From Diplolepis rosae (lineage: Eukaryota > Arthropoda > Insecta > Hymenoptera > Diplolepididae): a stretch of 64,000 bases of DNA. The first letter of the stretch is position 1; every line of letters starts with the position of its first letter. The stretch covers positions 1,674,001 through 1,738,000 of the forward strand of contig JAPYXD010000161.1 in NCBI GenBank assembly GCA_030998225.1, given 5' to 3'. A program made the position numbers and the translations under genes. Shown one piece after another: positions 23,461 to 34,310 of the stretch. Below the pieces are notes generated by a model that saw nothing but the letters and a program-made list of their open reading frames with translations, searched no databases and was not told where the DNA came from.

Positions 23461-24066
23461 CCCTAGCGAACTGGCTGTACGCTAGCTTTACGATGTAGCG
23501 TAAAGCTAGAGTAAAGCTAGAGTAAAGCTAGCGTAAAGTAGCATTATAACTCTGGAATGAGGTAAAATAAATAAGTAACATGTTTTAATCCTTAATCTAC
23601 GTTGAAAATAACGTCAACTGGTAATTGAAATATGCAATAATTTTATTTATTAACGCTAAAAATTAGAAAAACAATACCTGTCATTGAAGGCAGTGCAGTG
23701 GTTCATCACTTTCTACGTTTTCACCGTCAGGATTGACTATTTGTTAGAGTGAGATGAAAGTATAGTTGTGTCTCTCTCCAAACAATGGTCAACTTTAACC
23801 GTGGAGACGTTCCATAAAAGGTGAACCACTGCACTGCCTTCAATGACACGTATTGTTTTTCTAATTTTTAGCGTTAATAAATAAAATTATTGCATATTTC
23901 AATTACCAGTTAACGTTATTTTTAACGTAGATTAAGGATTAAAACATGTTAATTATTTATTTTACCTCATTCCAGAGTTATAATGCTACTTTACGCTAGC
24001 TTTATGCTAGCTTTACTCCAGCTTTATGCTACAGCGTAAAGCTAGCGTTCATCCAGTTCGCTAGGG
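23461..24066. mobile_element. Foldback element A (606 bp)
   Basis: Two arms of about 250 bp are inverted copies, beginning ccctagcgaactgg. The distal part of each arm is a short-period array of gtaaagctag(a/c) units. The arm core next to the centre is acctgtcattgaaggcagtg at 23676-23695 and its complement at 23830-23850. The spacer is about 110 bp with ccgtggagacgttcc. No ORF and no target duplication seen. It is inserted just upstream of the DUF4817 transposase start. Confidence 0.8.
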
Positions 24067-24893
24067 AATGTACTCACATTAGAAGGTAATACGTGACTAA
24101 TTGATATGTCAACAGGAAATGCTTACTTTCTGCCAATGTCAACAATACCCTATCGATGTGTATTATCATGGGTATCGTAAGAAATGAAAAGAAATGAAAA
24201 TGACTTTTCGACTATTTCCATACTTTGCGTGACTAGAATGACCTTGTGTTGTAGATCGCTAAATTCGTCTCAAAATCGGTAATAATATCATCGAAAAAAA
24301 ACACATGGTTCCATTTAAAAAAGTGGAGTTGACCTTGACGTAACTTCAGCGCCTCCACCGATAAAAAATAGGGTGGTCGAGTATGGCGGTTTTCTCGAAC
24401 ACTGAAACTTTTGTCTGAAACATTTTTGGATATGATCAATAGTTTGAATGCTATCGCTCTGTAACACTTTATGTGCCTCACCCTGTATATTTTGAATTGT
24501 TCTCAAGTCCTAATAACACAGCTCCCTCCCCAAAAAAAGTGTCTTGAGGTAAGAACGAGACTCACCATTTCCTATAGATTTTGACCCACTGATAATGCAT
24601 CTGAAAGCCGTTTTATCATGTTGCCCCTAGCTCTCACATAAACTCAAAATTTTAAAATTTTTAGAAAGTTTTTTTTTTTTTAATAACGTGATTTTTTGAA
24701 ATAAAAATAGGCAAGAAGTATAGTTTGACGCTTTTTGTGCTGAATTTTTAGGACCAGCCTTTATTAAGTTCAATAACTGCAGGCAAATTACTGAAAATGC
24801 CGTCCCTTGCAGGGCAGTGCGCCTTCGCTTGCTTCGTTACTGTGGTGAACCGAAATGTATATCATATCGCTAGAACGCTTTTTTCTCATGTAA

Positions 24894-25055
24894 CTGCACA
24901 AGGACTACGCGCAGGAGCAGACGATGCCGCGGCGATGGGTTGCCGATGTCGAGTCTACGGGTATGCGAACACGAGCCGGAAGAGAGTCCAGCGACCCGGA
25001 GACAAGACAACGGCAACCCATCGAAGAGGCATCGTCTGCGCCTAGTTGAGTGCAG
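24894..25055. repeat. GC-rich palindrome
   Basis: ggagcagacgatgcc and cgatgggttgccg at 24913-24944 are matched in inverse by cggcaacccatcg and ggcatcgtctgcg at 25011-25040, with outer ctgcac / gtgcag. The GC-rich loop makes an open frame (24797-25045) that I regard as spurious. It lies just outside a partial copy of the MITE at 10426-11122 and may be a variant arm of that family. Confidence 0.55.
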
Positions 25056-25107
25056 GCCTCACATTGATAAGGAAGTCACCTATTGCGCCCGCGTAACACA
25101 TTAGTCT

Positions 25108-25493
25108 CGTAATTTCTCGAATTATGTGCATTGGCACGTATTCTATTTTATGTGACTTCGGTGCGTATACGAGTTTTTATGCGTACACTCGAATCTAATC
25201 TAGTATTGTAGTTGTTTGCGGCACTAGTCATTACACTTGATATTTCGCAACTAGTCCCGGCCATTTTGATTTTATCGATCTTGTGTAGTAGTAGCGGATT
25301 TTAATAGACGCATGCGCAGTTCAAATATACAGGGCTTTGTCAGTAGGGTGCTAACGCTGTACGAAGAAGAAGAAGGATAAGAAGAAGATTGTGCTCCGCT
25401 GTATGGCTGTAGACGCATGCGCAGTTCAATTTTGTTTACATTGCGCTACTGTTAACTGCAGCGAAAAAACGAATTTGCGCGCCGGTGGCACAA
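25108..25493. mobile_element. Partial copy of the GC-rich palindromic MITE
   Basis: Shares tctcgtaattt, gtgcattggcacgtattcta, tatacgagttttta, ggccattttgattt, acgcatgcgcagttcaa and the gaagaagaagaag tract with 10426-11122, in reverse orientation at the centre. The outer ends are missing. Confidence 0.75.
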
Positions 25494-25884
25494 GGATTTT
25501 AATCATTTAATTTTCTACGTTCCGAATCTTCAATAATCTGGAAGACAAGTCAATACCTTTTTAACATTTCGAAAAATTTTTTGCATTTTACTTAGTATTT
25601 ATTCAATTTTGTATTTCGGTACTTTAACCTCACGAAAGTCACTTCTAGATTAGTCATCGTAAACAGTGCGACTGAGGTTTACGTTCTTATCTAAATACTG
25701 AAACTGCTTCAATTGTCGAGAATTTAAATTTATCACATATTCCCAAGACTGCTGCTAATCATTATCAAAGCTTTATCATTTATAAATTGTCTAATAAAAT
25801 TTGTAGTAGCATTTCTAAATTAATCACATGTATAAATCGCTAAATTCAACTTTCCACGTGAATTCTTAATAACTCGATTTTGTT

Positions 25885-26640
25885 GAGCCCCGATTTGTAG
25901 GTAGTGCCAGGAGAATGATGAATCATCATTCATCAATAATCTGCCAGCATATTCACCGTAGTTTTTCCTTAATATCTTTTCTCTATAGTGGCAATGTCTT
26001 GATGAAATCGCTCTCCCTGTTCATCGCTGACAGCTCCTAGATTTGGTGGAAAAAAATCCCAATGAGAATGCAGAAAATGAATTTTCAGAGACATGTTACA
26101 GCCCAAGGCTTTATATAAGCAATCAGCAATTCCTTGATAATCTGTTCATACTCAGAATCCTTTGCATTACCTAAAGAGCCTGTAGAAACTGCTTTGAAAG
26201 CATTCCAAGCACTCTTTTCTTTTTGATTCAATGTACTTTTGGAGTTGCAATTTTTAAGAATAGCCCTTATTTGTGGTCCATTGAGTACATATTTGTTCAG
26301 CTTCGCTTCACTCAACCCTGGCAACATCTTTTTCAGATAACAACATCAGGGCTTGTTTTTCTTCATGGCTTCTATTGAATTTTTTGCTAAGCCTAACTTG
26401 ATGTGGAGCGGCGGTAAAATGATTTTTTCAGTATCTACAATAGGTTTTTGAATAACATTCTTCTGTCCTATAGAAAAAGCATTGCGGACAGGCCAGTCTT
26501 TCTTCACATAATGAAGATTTCTAGCACGGCTCTCCCATTTGCATAAGAAACAACTATGTTTCGTAAAATCAAGTTGTAACCCACTAAGAAGTCTATATAT
26601 GTTTAGACTTTGAGGTCTGAACATATGTACCAATTGTGTT
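25885..26640 (-). pseudogene. Decayed copy of a multicopy arthropod protein of unknown function
   Basis: Two frames separated by one TGA (26346-26348) form one protein. The first carries HSCFLCKWESRARNLHYVKK, a CxxC-W-S-R-HY motif, then DWPVR and ILPPLHIKLGLAKN. The second carries LNKYVLNGPQIRAILK and SAWNAFKAV. After a frameshift near 26096 it continues as MSLKIHFLHSHWDFFPPNLG, VSDEQGERFHQDI and IEKRY. From memory this block order is that of an uncharacterised protein family present in many copies in arthropod genomes, which suggests a mobile or domesticated-mobile origin, but I cannot name a function. N-terminus and C-terminus are missing. Confidence 0.6.
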
Positions 26641-26998
26641 TTATTTTATTTCTAATATAAACCAAGTTTTTAGAAGGTTTTCGTATGTAATTTGATCGTG
26701 TCGATTTTGCATGCTTTACTCACTTGTTACAGAATATAATAGTTATAAAAAATATATACTGTCAGAAATATCTGTTGCATATGTAGTATACATGTATAGG
26801 AAGTATGGACACATATGAAACATTCTTTTACAAATTATACACCGATTTTGACTTCAGAATTTATATTCGCATGAAAATTTTTCAATGGCTTTGACTCAAG
26901 AAATAAGCTGACAAATGTACCAGGATTTTTGTGAAAAATTTTTTTTTTGCAAAATATATTAATTTGAACTTTTGGTAAAATTGGATAAAATGCTAAAT

Positions 26999-27318
26999 TC
27001 TCTTTGCCCACAATGAAAAAATACTGTTATATGCGCTATGTAATTGTCTAAAAAATGAATACTTTGTATAAGTGGAAACTTTATCTGATCAGAAGCTATT
27101 AAATATTTTCGCGCGCGCCGTACGCGCAGTGTGTGTTGTGCGCGCGACATGTTCGATCATGTCCGGCTCAAGCCGCAACTAGCCTCCCTTGGTACGTTTA
27201 TATTTTATTTATTTAATAGCTTCCGATCTGATGAAGTCTCCACTTTTGTAAAATATGCATTTGTTAGACAAGGACATAGCGCATATAACATTATTTGTTT
27301 CATTGTAGGCAAAAGAAT
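26999..27318. mobile_element. Hairpin element with GC-rich CGCG loop
   Basis: Positions 26999-27102 (ttctctttgcccacaatg ... cagaagctatta) are inverted at 27213-27318 (aatagcttccgatctg ... cattgtaggcaaaagaa), about 80 percent alike. The 110-bp centre holds cgcgcgcgccgtacgcgc and gtgcgcgcgac, strikingly GC-rich and CpG-rich in AT-rich surroundings. No ORF. Confidence 0.65.
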
Positions 27319-27827
27319 GGAAAAATTGTTTAAACAATTAATTTTTTAATATCGTTAGTGAATTAAAAAAAAATTATGTAAATATTCATCCTAAGAGCTG
27401 ACGTAACAAGCTGAGAAATAAAAGAACTGGAATCGATTTGAATAGTTAAACCGGAGATAATAAGTTTTAAGTACAAAAGAATTTATTTAGCATTTCATCA
27501 AATTTTGTCATAATTAGAAATTGATATAGTTTTGCAACAAAATTTTATTTTCCAAAATTCCGATACAGGTGTTGATTGAATTGATGAGAAGATACCAAAA
27601 TAAAAATTCAAGACATTCAAAAATTCGAAAAAAAAATGTTTTCTTCATTCCGTACGATTTGAAAAAGAATGTCTCCTATACGCCATGTAAATTCAGTATA
27701 TCAATATAGGGGAGAGTTGTCTACAGTAGGTCGGGTAGCGTTCAATGTCGTAATTATACATCAATTTTCCGTAATTCATGAACTCATATTTGTCAATACA
27801 AATATTTATTAATGAACTGTCCTAGCG

Positions 27828-28349
27828 GACCCGGTTGAGAGAACGGTCAGAGGATACTCTGACCGTTCTTTGACCTCGCATTATTATGGCTAAGAACGAT
27901 AAAAATAACATTTAAAGCATTCCAATTATGATTCTGCGATCAAATTTGAATTAGCAGGTGTAGGAATAAATACAATAATTCTATTTTACAGCGATAAAAA
28001 CTAGGAAAACATCATGTACCTGTCATTGAAGGCAGTGCAGTGGTTTACCATTTGCGGAACGTCTCCACTAATAGTAAACCTTCACGGTGGAGACGTTCCG
28101 CCAATTGTGAACCATTGCACTGCCTTCAATGGCAGGTATACGATGTTTTTCTAGTTTTTATCTCTGGAAAATAAAATTATTGTATTTATTCCAACATTTG
28201 CGAATTCAAATTTGATCGCAGAATCATAATTGCAATGCTTTAAACGTTATTTTTATCGTTCTTAGCCATAATAATGCGAGGTCAGAGAACGGTCAGAGAG
28301 CAGTCTGACAGGGGTCAGGGTATTCTCCGACCGTTCTCTCAACCGGGTC
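27828..28349. mobile_element. Foldback element B (522 bp), same core as element A
   Basis: Arms begin gacccggttgagagaacggtc and are inverted at 28333-28349. The distal arm contains repeated gaacggtcagag units. The core acctgtcattgaaggcagtg, ggtggagacgttcc, and the adjoining gtttttctagtttttat and aataaaattattg segments match foldback A, whereas the outer arms do not. No ORF. Confidence 0.8.
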
Positions 28350-28350
28350 G

Positions 28351-29126
28351 GGTAGGGTACTGCCCCGTACCTTCTGAAACACTTGTAAATAATTCCAGCA
28401 CAATATTTTTTTGTTTCTCATTGTGAAAAAAGTTATGTTTTGCAGAATCGCATGTAAAAATATTGAAAACAATGGTTCATTTAATAAAATTCTATAATAA
28501 AGAATTTGACATTCAGTATTCAATTCCTAAGTAATCCAAACCAGAATATGTTGGTATAAGTCTGCCCAGCTAACCTAACCTATACTAAATGGTGTGAGAG
28601 TTTTTAAAATTGGCTTCAGTCAAACGAAAGTAGACTAAAGCAGACGATTTTGTTTTACCAGGGCTGCCATCTTAAATCTAAGAAACCCTGTTCGACCCAC
28701 TATTTCCTACCCTCTGTTTAACAAACGATGTGTCTAAAGAATTTATTTACAATATTTTTCTTTTGGAAATTAAAAAGTTTTGCGTCATCAAATATTCTAT
28801 CTGAGAACCATAGCAATATTTATCACTAGAATGTAAATCTTTAAAGTTGCCTATTTCTTTGCAAATACTTCCAAAAGTGAAGGTAAATTTTTTCAGTATT
28901 GTCACAAAAACAGTTTTTTCCGTTGTTTTCTTTTACTAATGAATTTTAATAGTTCAAATTTCTGGACGTAGGGTGTTTGCATGAATGTTTTTCATAACTG
29001 CAGTTTGAACGTAGTTATAAAATTTCATTCCCTACGGGTAAATATTCTATGATAACATGTCATTCTAACACATCACAACCTGGGGCCCCAAAATCTGCAT
29101 GTGTGTATCAGCTGACTATTTTCAAC
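28351..29126. other. No gene recognised
   Basis: AT-rich. gggtcgggtag near 28345 and a gttcgaccc motif near 28689 resemble the TA-type end taggggagagttgtct at 27712-27728, so the foldback B copy may lie inside an older element, but I could not define its ends. Confidence 0.3.
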
Positions 29127-29127
29127 T

Positions 29128-29389
29128 GCACACAAAAAATGGAGATAATGAAATCGGTATTGATTACTGGAATCTATGTAAACAAATTTCACATTTGGTA
29201 TTTTCTAATTGGTTCTCCAATAATGCCGCTTGTCAATGATTACTGAATTCCAGTAATCATTGCCAATCTGCGTCATACCCTCTTCTGTTTATTGGGGAAT
29301 CACTTAGAAAGGACCAAGTGTAAAATTTGTTCACAAGAATTCCAGTAATCAGTCCTGATTTCCTTATCTCCATTTTTCTTCGTGTGTTT
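29128..29389. mobile_element. Palindromic MITE (about 262 bp)
   Basis: The ends cacacaaaaaatggagataa and ttatctccatttttcttcgtgtg are inverted. The arms (each about 115 bp) meet at attactgaattccagtaat. The motif gattactggaat occurs at both ends of each arm. No real ORF. Confidence 0.75.
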
Positions 29390-29459
29390 AAGAAGAATCC
29401 GTCGAATATGTTGAATCCACTACTATAAGCCGGAAATGAAATAGCAGACTACACAGAGA

Positions 29460-29712
29460 ACCGTATAAAAGAAGAATCGGGTCCAATATAGGAGGAAGAA
29501 TTCTATCCACTGGGAAAATAAAGTGCGCTAGTTTTTTGGGAAGCAAAAGAAATTCTCCTTATTGAAAAGTTTTTGAAGGGGAATTGCAAAAAGAGGCGTT
29601 GTTCCACTATGACAACACTCCAGTCCATTCAAGCCGCATGCAGCTTATTCATCTGATCTAGCTCCCTCGAACTTCCATCTTTTCTCATTGAACTTCGAAG
29701 GGGTTGTTTCCA
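29460..29712 (+). pseudogene. Mariner transposase remnant
   Basis: Plus-strand traces in shifting frames: a block resembling VFWEAKEILLIEKFLKG (just upstream of the mid catalytic domain), LFHYDNTPVHSSRM with the second catalytic Asp, and SDLAPSNFHLFSL with the third. Frameshifts and a small deletion separate the blocks. Too decayed to assign a subfamily. Confidence 0.6.
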
Positions 29713-30063
29713 AAAATTAGGTATTTAATACAACCTAAATTGTTGTTTATCATGTCGAACCAAGTTACTTATCAAACCACCCTCGTGCATTCGTACCTAA
29801 TTCTCTCAGCATACCTGTTAAAAATAAAATTCTGTTCGAATCCGAAATCCATGAACTTATTGAAAAGTAACGTGTTTTAAATCGAAAATTTTGACGTTTG
29901 GCGATGAGCCTCAATTAAATAAAAATAAACAAACAATAGTGTCAAAACGATCTACACGGATTTATAATTTTATCCTAGTTCTATCAATATTATTGGATCT
30001 ATAACTTAATTCGTGCGTTTTTTTTCTTCAAAATTTGAACGTTTATTCATGAAAAACATGATC

Positions 30064-30334
30064 CATATTGCGAGGGTAAGTGGCTCCCATTAGAACATAA
30101 AATCATCCCAAGTATCAACTCGAAAAAATTTTTTTTACAAAAGTTATGAACGAATTTTGAAAAATCAAAAAATCTAATTTTCTCGAAAACGGCTCAACCG
30201 ACCTTGATGACTAGAATATATGTTATAGAGGGTACTAAAGAGGTTTTGTAAACAATTCAAGAACCCATTTTGTTTATAAAAAGGGGGTAAAAGTTTTCTT
30301 TTAATTTTTGAATAATTTTTTTAATGTGAATTGT
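30064..30334. repeat. Arm fragment of the 53.5-55.9 kb inverted-repeat element, inside mariner copy 1
   Basis: Matches about 53585-53860: gatccatattgcgagggtaa, cgaaaacggctcaaccgacc, gatgactagaatatatgtta and aaagggggtaaaa. The outermost 45 bp of the arm are missing. It sits where mariner copy 2 has the normal C-terminus and 3' UTR, so it removed the end of the transposase. Confidence 0.8.
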
Positions 30335-31345
30335 TATGACTTTTTCCCATCTTTCTGGCAATTTGTGGATGCCATCCCAAAAGAACTGCGCTGGCTTGGC
30401 GGCCAAGAATGAATCAAGCCAATTTTTGATACCCTGTTCTGATGTCAACCGTATTCCAGTGAGGGCGTTCTGCATCGACCGGAACAAATGGCAGTCAGAA
30501 GAGGCAAGGTTTGGGCTATAAGGCGGGTGGGGTAAAACTTCCCATCCACTGTTTTCCGAATAGTTCTTAACTGGAATAGCAACATGGGGCCGAGCGTTGT
30601 CATGATGGAAAATTATTGCCTCGTGTCTGGTCGCATATTTCTGGCGTTTTTCAGCTATTGCTCTCTTCAAACGGATTAATTGTGTTCGGTAGCGTTCTCC
30701 ACTGATGGTTTCACTCGGTTTTAGCAGCTTATAATACAGCACACCCTTCTGATCTTACCAAATACAGAGCATTACCTTCGCGCCATGGATATTCGGCTTT
30801 GCCGTTGATTTGGCTGGTTGGCCGGGTTTCACATTTGGTTTTTTGCGCTTGGGGTTGTCGCAATGGATCCATTTTTCATCACCAGTAACAATCCGATGCA
30901 AAAATGACTTCTTTTCGTGGCGTTCCAGCAGCATTTTTGACATGCAAAACCGTCTTTCAACGTCTCTCGGCTTGAGTTCATGTGGAACCCAATTTCCTTG
31001 CTTTTGAATGTATCCGGCTGCTTTTGAACGTTTTGAAATGGCTGCTTGAGTGACTCCCAAAGATTCTGCGAGCTCTTCTTGTGTTTGGCAACAATCTTCA
31101 TCGAGTAATGCTTACAGTTTTTCATCTTCAAACTGTTTTGACTGCCCTGGACGTTCTTCGTCTTCCAAGCCAAAACCACCACTTTTAAATCGTGCAAACC
31201 ACTTTTGGCACGTTCCCTCAGCTAGAGCATGTTCAACATAAACTTACACCAAAATACGATGACTTTCGGCAGCGGTTTTCTTCATATTAAACTAATGAAG
31301 AAGAACTCCCCGCAAAAACACTTTTTCAGGCACAAAGTTCGACAT
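30335..31345 (-). pseudogene. Mauritiana-type mariner transposase, copy 1
   Basis: The ATG at 31345 begins MSNFVPEKVFLRGVLLH. The DNA-binding half follows (ALLDEDCCQTQEELAESLGV, GNWVPHELKPRDVERR), then the DDD catalytic core: TGDEKWIH, FHHDNARPHV and LASSDCHLFRSM, so all three Asp remain. PERWEKVI precedes the truncating insertion. Lesions are a frameshift near 31292, in-frame stops (K L stop A L L D E near 31111, and TAA after LCIW at 30755) and loss of the C-terminus. Mariner transposases cut and paste at TA sites in the nucleus. This copy is dead. Copy 2 shares the stop after LCIW. Confidence 0.85.
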
Positions 31346-31520
31346 ATTTGAGTGAAAAAAAATTATTGTTGTTAACGCTTCAAATGAATGACATATACTG
31401 AAAAAGACGCACAATACAGTAGCTTTCCAACGCAGGTTCGGAATATTGGAACGACGAAATAATAAACAAATTACGCCATCTCTTAGCAAACTGCCCGAAT
31501 TAAGTTATAGATCCAATATA

Positions 31521-32281
31521 TAAAGGGTTTCCCAACAGGGGTGATATGATTTTGAATGTCCCTATCGGGCTCATTTGAACTGAAATTTTTGACGTCTGCT
31601 GTCAGTTGTCATCAGTAAGGTTTGCCATTTAATCATGAGTAGTTTCACGCTTCCACAACGTTTGGAAATTTTCCAATTATTTTATCAAAATTCGAGAAGT
31701 TTTGTCGGTGTTCAAAGAGCATATCGTGCAAAATATGGTCGTCATTCTGCTCCATCCGCGCTCTCAATTCGTCGAATAATCGATAAGTTGGAGAGTGAAT
31801 TTACTCTATTGGATACTAAGCCTAAAAATCGTATGCGTACCGCACGTTCTACACAGAATATAGCCGCCGTACAGGCCAGTATCGAGGAAAACCGTGAATT
31901 GTCCGTGCCACGCCGATCTCAGGAATTGGGCCTGTCCAGGATGACTACCTGGCGTATTTTGCGATTGGATCTTGGCCTGCATCCCTATAAGATGATTCTG
32001 GCCCAAGAACTGAAGCCTAATGACCATCGTTTGCGTCGGGAGTTCGCGGATTGGGCTCTGGAATCAATTGAAAATGATCCCAATTTTCATCAAAAAATCA
32101 TCTTTTCTGATGAGGCGCATTTTTGGCTCAAGTCTCGGGGGACATTTGGCCGATATATTCTTTAAATCATAAATGGCATAGAATATCCAATATAATAAAA
32201 AAGATTTCGATCAATTCCGAATGAATATTCAGTGTTTTTTTTCAATTTCAAAACATATCACCCTTATTGGGAAACCCTTTA
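31521..32281 (+). mobile_element. TA-flanked mariner-like element with internal deletion (757 bp)
   Basis: The inverted ends aagggtttcccaacaggggt and its imperfect complement (cacccttattgggaaaccctt) are flanked by TA at 31521-31522 and 32280-32281. The similarity runs 27 bp with a few mismatches. One ORF fills the left two thirds. Confidence 0.85.
31635..32165 (+). pseudogene. N-terminal half of a Tc1/mariner-group transposase (176 aa)
   Basis: The open frame starts MSSFTLPQRLEIFQLFYQNS, 112 bp inside the element end. Residues 1-60 form a helix-turn-helix, then a second one around VPRRSQELGLSRMTTWRILR, LGLHPYKMILAQELKPNDHR and the first catalytic Asp at residue 159 (IIFSDEAHFWL). The frame then runs into GTFGRYIL and stops: everything between the first Asp and the 3' end of the gene is deleted. 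The ORF itself has no stop or frameshift, so it may still yield a DNA-binding peptide. Not able to catalyse transposition. Confidence 0.8.
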
Positions 32282-33540
32282 ACTTCTACTCCTCCATCAC
32301 ATTAGAGAACAGGATTTTTTTTCAGTCCAAAAAACAATGGGTTATTTCGATAGATCATTTTTCTGTTGAATCAGAATCCAAAAATGAAAGTAGTGACTTA
32401 ACTCTAGTTTTAGAGAAAAACGGGGTTGAAAATGCCGAAAACAAGTTTATAACAAAATATTGCCAGAGTTGGACTTTGACACTATTGTTTTTTTTTTCTT
32501 AATTTGAGATTCTTCATTAGTTTGTTGTCACTGAAACATTTCTTATATTAAAAAGTAATACCACTGTATAAAAGGCTGAAAATCATGTGCTCCTTTCGAG
32601 ATATTTCTGAGTAAGAAATCAAAATTTTTATGATATGTGAGTAAAGGATTTTCTCCGTGTGTATATCTTAAAGTGCATGGAAAAACTTTTTTTCAATTTT
32701 TTTTTCTCAAAATGGCGCTTATATACGATGACGGCTGAAGGGCCTCCACAAGTGAGGTGCTTCTTGGCTGACAGTACAACTGCAGTAATTCTTGCTGTAA
32801 AAAAAACCATACCAGTTCGAACTATGGAGCTATGCTTCAGTACCGTGCCGAGCGTCGGCATGGTAGCAGGAAGGTTATATGTATGTTTTTTGTTAAAGAC
32901 ATGAATGAATCTGTTGAATGGCTGTCCTAAGCCTAATAAAATATATTATAATTGACAATAATGTGGGATGTGATACGTAAAAATTTTGTAGGACTATCAT
33001 AAGTATGTTTATAACAGAACTATATTTCAAAAGAAGAAAGAAGTAAAATTACCTAATGTGCTGCATACGTCTTTTTTCACCACTGGTACGTCTGAGACTA
33101 GCTTCTTCTGTCCTTTTTCTTTTTGCATCTCGCCCGCTAGGAAACGCTGCTTCTGACAATGGCGCGAGTATTTGTATCGTACACTCAACTGAAGATTTAA
33201 TATTTTGAACATCAACTTAAAATTATAGAAGAATTCCTACCATAATGATATTTATTTAAAATAATAATCATATTAACTATTAGAAAGGCTTCACCTTATA
33301 TGAAATGTAACTAGACTATTGTTTAATGTCCAGAACAGGCGTTAGAAAGTTTAATTGTTAATGTAAGTATTAGAAACTTGAACAATAATTTTTTGCTCAT
33401 TTGCTACACAAATTTCGTATCAGTACCGCACCAGTACCAGTCGACTGCTATCAGCTAAGTTATCTTTAGTAGTAATATCAGTACACAGAGAAAAAATCCA
33501 GGACATAGTGATGTGATATATGTAGTTGAAATTGTCCTTA
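32282..33540. other. No supported gene
   Basis: AT-rich with a somewhat GC-richer patch at 32720-32870 (open frames on both strands, no domain). Nothing else recognised. Confidence 0.35.
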
Positions 33541-33544
33541 ATCG

Positions 33545-34022
33545 ATCCCCTACCGTGATTATCACCCATCTCACTTGACATTTCGCGAATACTTCCGGCC
33601 ATTTTGATTTTCTCGATCTTATGTAGTAGTTAGTAGTAGCGTATTGTAATAGACGCATGCGCAGTTCAAACGTACAAGGCTTGGTCAGTACGGTGCCAAC
33701 GCTATGCGAAGAAGAAGAAGAATAAGATGAAGATTATGCTCTGCTGTATGGCTATAGGCGCATGCGCAGTTCAATTTTTACATTACATTCCTCTGTAGCG
33801 CAAAACACAACATTGCGCTACTCTTAACTGTAGCATAAAAACGCGTTTATGCGCCGGAGGCACATAAAATAGAATATGTGCTAATGCACACAATTCGGGT
33901 AATTACGAGACTCGCCTAAAATGCTCGCAGGACTGATCGCACCTCGGCTTCGTTCTCCTGCGAGCATTGTCGCTCGTCGCGTAATAACCCTCATTATTCG
34001 CCTAGGCACATAATAAACTAAT
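33545..34022. mobile_element. Partial copy of the GC-rich palindromic MITE
   Basis: Contains the central segment (ccgtgattatcacccatctc, ggccattttgattt, acgcatgcgcagttcaa, gaagaagaagaa) in reverse orientation relative to 10426-11122, and one complete arm ending in cctcattattcgcctaggca. The other arm is missing. Confidence 0.75.
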
Positions 34023-34035
34023 AAAGCTACAGAAT

Positions 34036-34310
34036 TGTATAGAAAAAATCGAGTGCGAAGCGCCAGTCTCATGATGAGAATCTGTTCCTTAAGGCTGATA
34101 GAGCCTTAAGTAAATTGAATTTCTTTTTTCACCTGAAATCAAAAACAAATTTAGTAACTTTGAGAAAATGTAATTCACATCTACAATATTATAAAATTGA
34201 CTTGAGCTTTAGTGGCCAGTGCTACGTCGTTTGTTATGTTTTATTATGCCTGTACCGAGCCAGTGCTTGCATCTCATTTTTTGAACAAAAAATCTTCATT
34301 TAAGCAAAAA
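34036..34310 (-). repeat. Interspersed repeat, copy 1
   Basis: An inverted match to about 38905-39150: tctcatgatgagaatctgttc, the gccttaa block, tcaaaaacaaatttagta, gagaaaatg and aatattataaaattga. Class unknown. Confidence 0.65.

Larger units (their letters stand above)
21939..24485 (-). mobile_element. DNA transposon with about 275-bp inverted repeats and DUF4817-type transposase (2.55 kb)
   Basis: Positions 21939-22214 and 24207-24485 are inverted copies, starting ggcacataaagtgttacaga at the left. The right end finishes cctcaccctg followed by TA (24486-24487), while the outermost bases of the left end are altered. The transposase pseudogene (22271-23447) reads on the minus strand. The element was later hit by a foldback element (23461-24066) and contains a mariner patch (22899-22998). 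Confidence 0.8.
29991..31518 (-). mobile_element. Mauritiana-type mariner, copy 1 (29993-31516)
   Basis: The inverted ends TTGGATCTATAACTTAATTC at 29993 and its complement ending at 31516 are flanked by TA on both sides. The length of 1524 bp is about 200 bp more than a normal mariner, explained by a 271-bp insertion (30064-30334) in the 3' region that replaced some mariner sequence. The next element begins 6 bp downstream across a (TA)3 stretch. Confidence 0.85.

Noticed and set aside
24797..25045. 82-codon frame in a GC-rich stretch
   Set aside because: It spans a palindrome, and its composition follows the inverted repeat rather than a protein.
27712..28730. Full TA-type element around foldback B
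   Set aside because: Only a left-like end (taggggagagttgtct) is convincing; the proposed right end matches too poorly to call.
32659..32904. 81-codon plus-strand frame and its minus-strand partner
   Set aside because: No domain, both strands open together, typical of a slightly GC-richer patch.
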